Assembly: GCA_965153455.1 (NCBI GenBank)
Contig: OZ234500.1
Span: 7,440,001-7,504,000, forward strand
Direction of reading: 5' to 3'
Length of the DNA stretch: 64,000 nt
DNA from: Sphagnum compactum
Taxonomy: Eukaryota > Bryophyta > Sphagnopsida > Sphagnales
The translations under genes and the position numbers were made by a program. Within the stretch, counting starts at the first letter, position 1. Every line of letters begins with the position of its first letter. Shown one piece after another: positions 62,601 to 64,000 of this stretch. The notes beneath the pieces are model-generated. The model searched no databases. It was not told the DNA's origin and was given only the letters and a program-made list of their open reading frames with translations.

Positions 62601-64000
62601 AATTGGTGGGTATTTCATGACCTAGAGTAAATGAAACCTTAGTTCTAACAAATCAAAGTTTTCAATGTGTGGCTTCTATAATTGAGTGGCATTCCTATTT
62701 CGGTGCTTGACAAAAAACATTACAACAAAAGCAAACTCATACACCCATGTTCAAAATAATTCCATGACTATGTTAAAAAATTTGTTATTCAATAGCAAAT
62801 AACCAGGTTGTAGGTAGTGGACAGGTAGTTACAACAAGCAGTATTCAAGTTCTTCCTTATCATGTAGATGCATGTAATACTCCTGGACAATGATCACATA
62901 AGTCACAACAACATAAAGTAATTGAATGTGTTTACATACCTTCAATTTGTGTTGTATGTTCAAATCATTTCCATTGCTTGAACTACCAGTATATGCAGGT
63001 ACATGCGGGTTGTGGTACCACATCTCCAGCACTCCACAATTGCATCTAGATATTAATCAAACTACCCCTACAAAGACATTAGCAAATCACAACTACAAGT
63101 TACATTAGAATATTCTAGACTTCATTCATAGACATGCTTACCATATTTTAACACTCCTAAACCTTAAACTAGTGCACTTGTCTTTGAGTTCATAACCATT
63201 GAAGACAAATGCCATTGAGGAACATGTCACCTACATACACAAAAGGAATACACTTATTTAGTTATGTACTTTGGAGCTGTGGGGAACAACCTAAATAATG
63301 ATCATTAGAACTGGTTATTGTCATTTTTGCACCAAGATGGAAAACACCCACACCTCGTTGTGCTTTACAAGGTATAAAGCCCATGGGTGATAGAAATTCT
63401 CAAAATGTGGGGCTGGACTCTGATTCATCCTAAGCCCCTTATTTTGAATATGCCTCCCCTCGGCGCTTTACATTACACATACAATGGTTGACCCCCTCTA
63501 TGCACCCCTTATGTTGAGGAAGCCATTTGCAAGAGTGGCTTACCTGGAGGATAAATCAATAGTGTAAATTTGCCTTTGTTTCAACATTGTTATTAAAACC
63601 ATGAAATTCCCATGTTAGTGTAGCAGGGGTGTTACATTTGTGACCCATCCCTGACTGGCCACATTGAACAAGCAGCCACCAGTGCACCATGAAGGATGAA
63701 TGGCAGCAGTTTTCAGTTGGGTTCCAGTTCCGTAGCTAACCATGGTGGTTAGCTTAGTTGCTTTATTTTTCTACTTGCCAAGTAACAACCCACAAGCAGG
63801 TTGTTAGAGGTAGGCAGAAAAATAACATGTACCTAGTAGCTAACTATGTTCCTACCCATTTATGGATATACGAGACCTATTTTCTACAGAATTGGTTACC
63901 AAAGTGAAACCAAATATTAACTCAGTTGAGGTTCATCCACAACTGACTAATGATGGGCATTCATGGATGGTGCATCAATTACCAATCGCCATATAATGAA
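62601..64000. other. Right flank, no gene recognised
   Basis: AT-rich DNA with short ORFs of no recognisable family up to the window edge. I could not find the outer end of the DUF7869 element here. Confidence 0.4.

Overview
The window is nuclear DNA of a land plant. Genes have several exons with short introns (about 130-630 bp), chloroplast and cell-wall functions are present, and there is plant-type telomere sequence (CCCTAAA). The AT-rich, transposon-littered background and a relic of the DUF7869 'HTHEDID' family hint at a non-flowering plant (moss, lycophyte or fern), but this is inference and I cannot name the species. I found no tRNA, rRNA, CRISPR array or organelle insert.

Genic part (about 4-32 kb). 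(1) A trichome-birefringence-like (TBL) wall polysaccharide O-acetyltransferase, + strand, 3982-6230, four exons, complete. (2) A pheophytinase (PPH), - strand, 7402-11114, six exons; an upstream exon supplies a transit-peptide-like N terminus. It is convergent with TBL. (3) A small unrecognised ORF, + strand, 22174-22452. (4) The GPI8/PIG-K catalytic subunit of the GPI transamidase, - strand, 24427-27926, ten exons; two of its introns appear to be of the GC-AG type. (5) A heavy-metal-associated (HMA) domain protein, - strand, about 29900-31930, with an N-terminal repeat domain and a tandemly duplicated intron. The genes are functionally unrelated, as is usual in plants; there is no operon or cluster.

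Mobile-element part. 11.4-16.6 kb holds a decayed PIF/Harbinger transposon: an ORF1-like relic and a convergent frame-broken transposase with all three DDE sites recognisable. Between them lie about eight copies of a 177-bp tandem repeat, and a 619-bp inverted-repeat element has inserted into that array. Two 592/593-bp hAT-like MITEs lie at 18.5 and 33.3 kb, and a 115-bp MITE with long inverted ends at 20.6 kb. 36.2-53.7 kb is AT-rich and gene-poor, is bounded by inverted GGGTGAAAGCAT ends, and contains a symmetric pair of diverged inverted repeats; it may be one large non-autonomous element. 57.3-62.6 kb carries relics of a DUF7869 element.

The most unusual structure is at about 61.2-62.2 kb: roughly twenty diverged 46-bp units, each a near-perfect 32-bp palindrome. 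Single copies of the same palindromic core are scattered through 52-59 kb.
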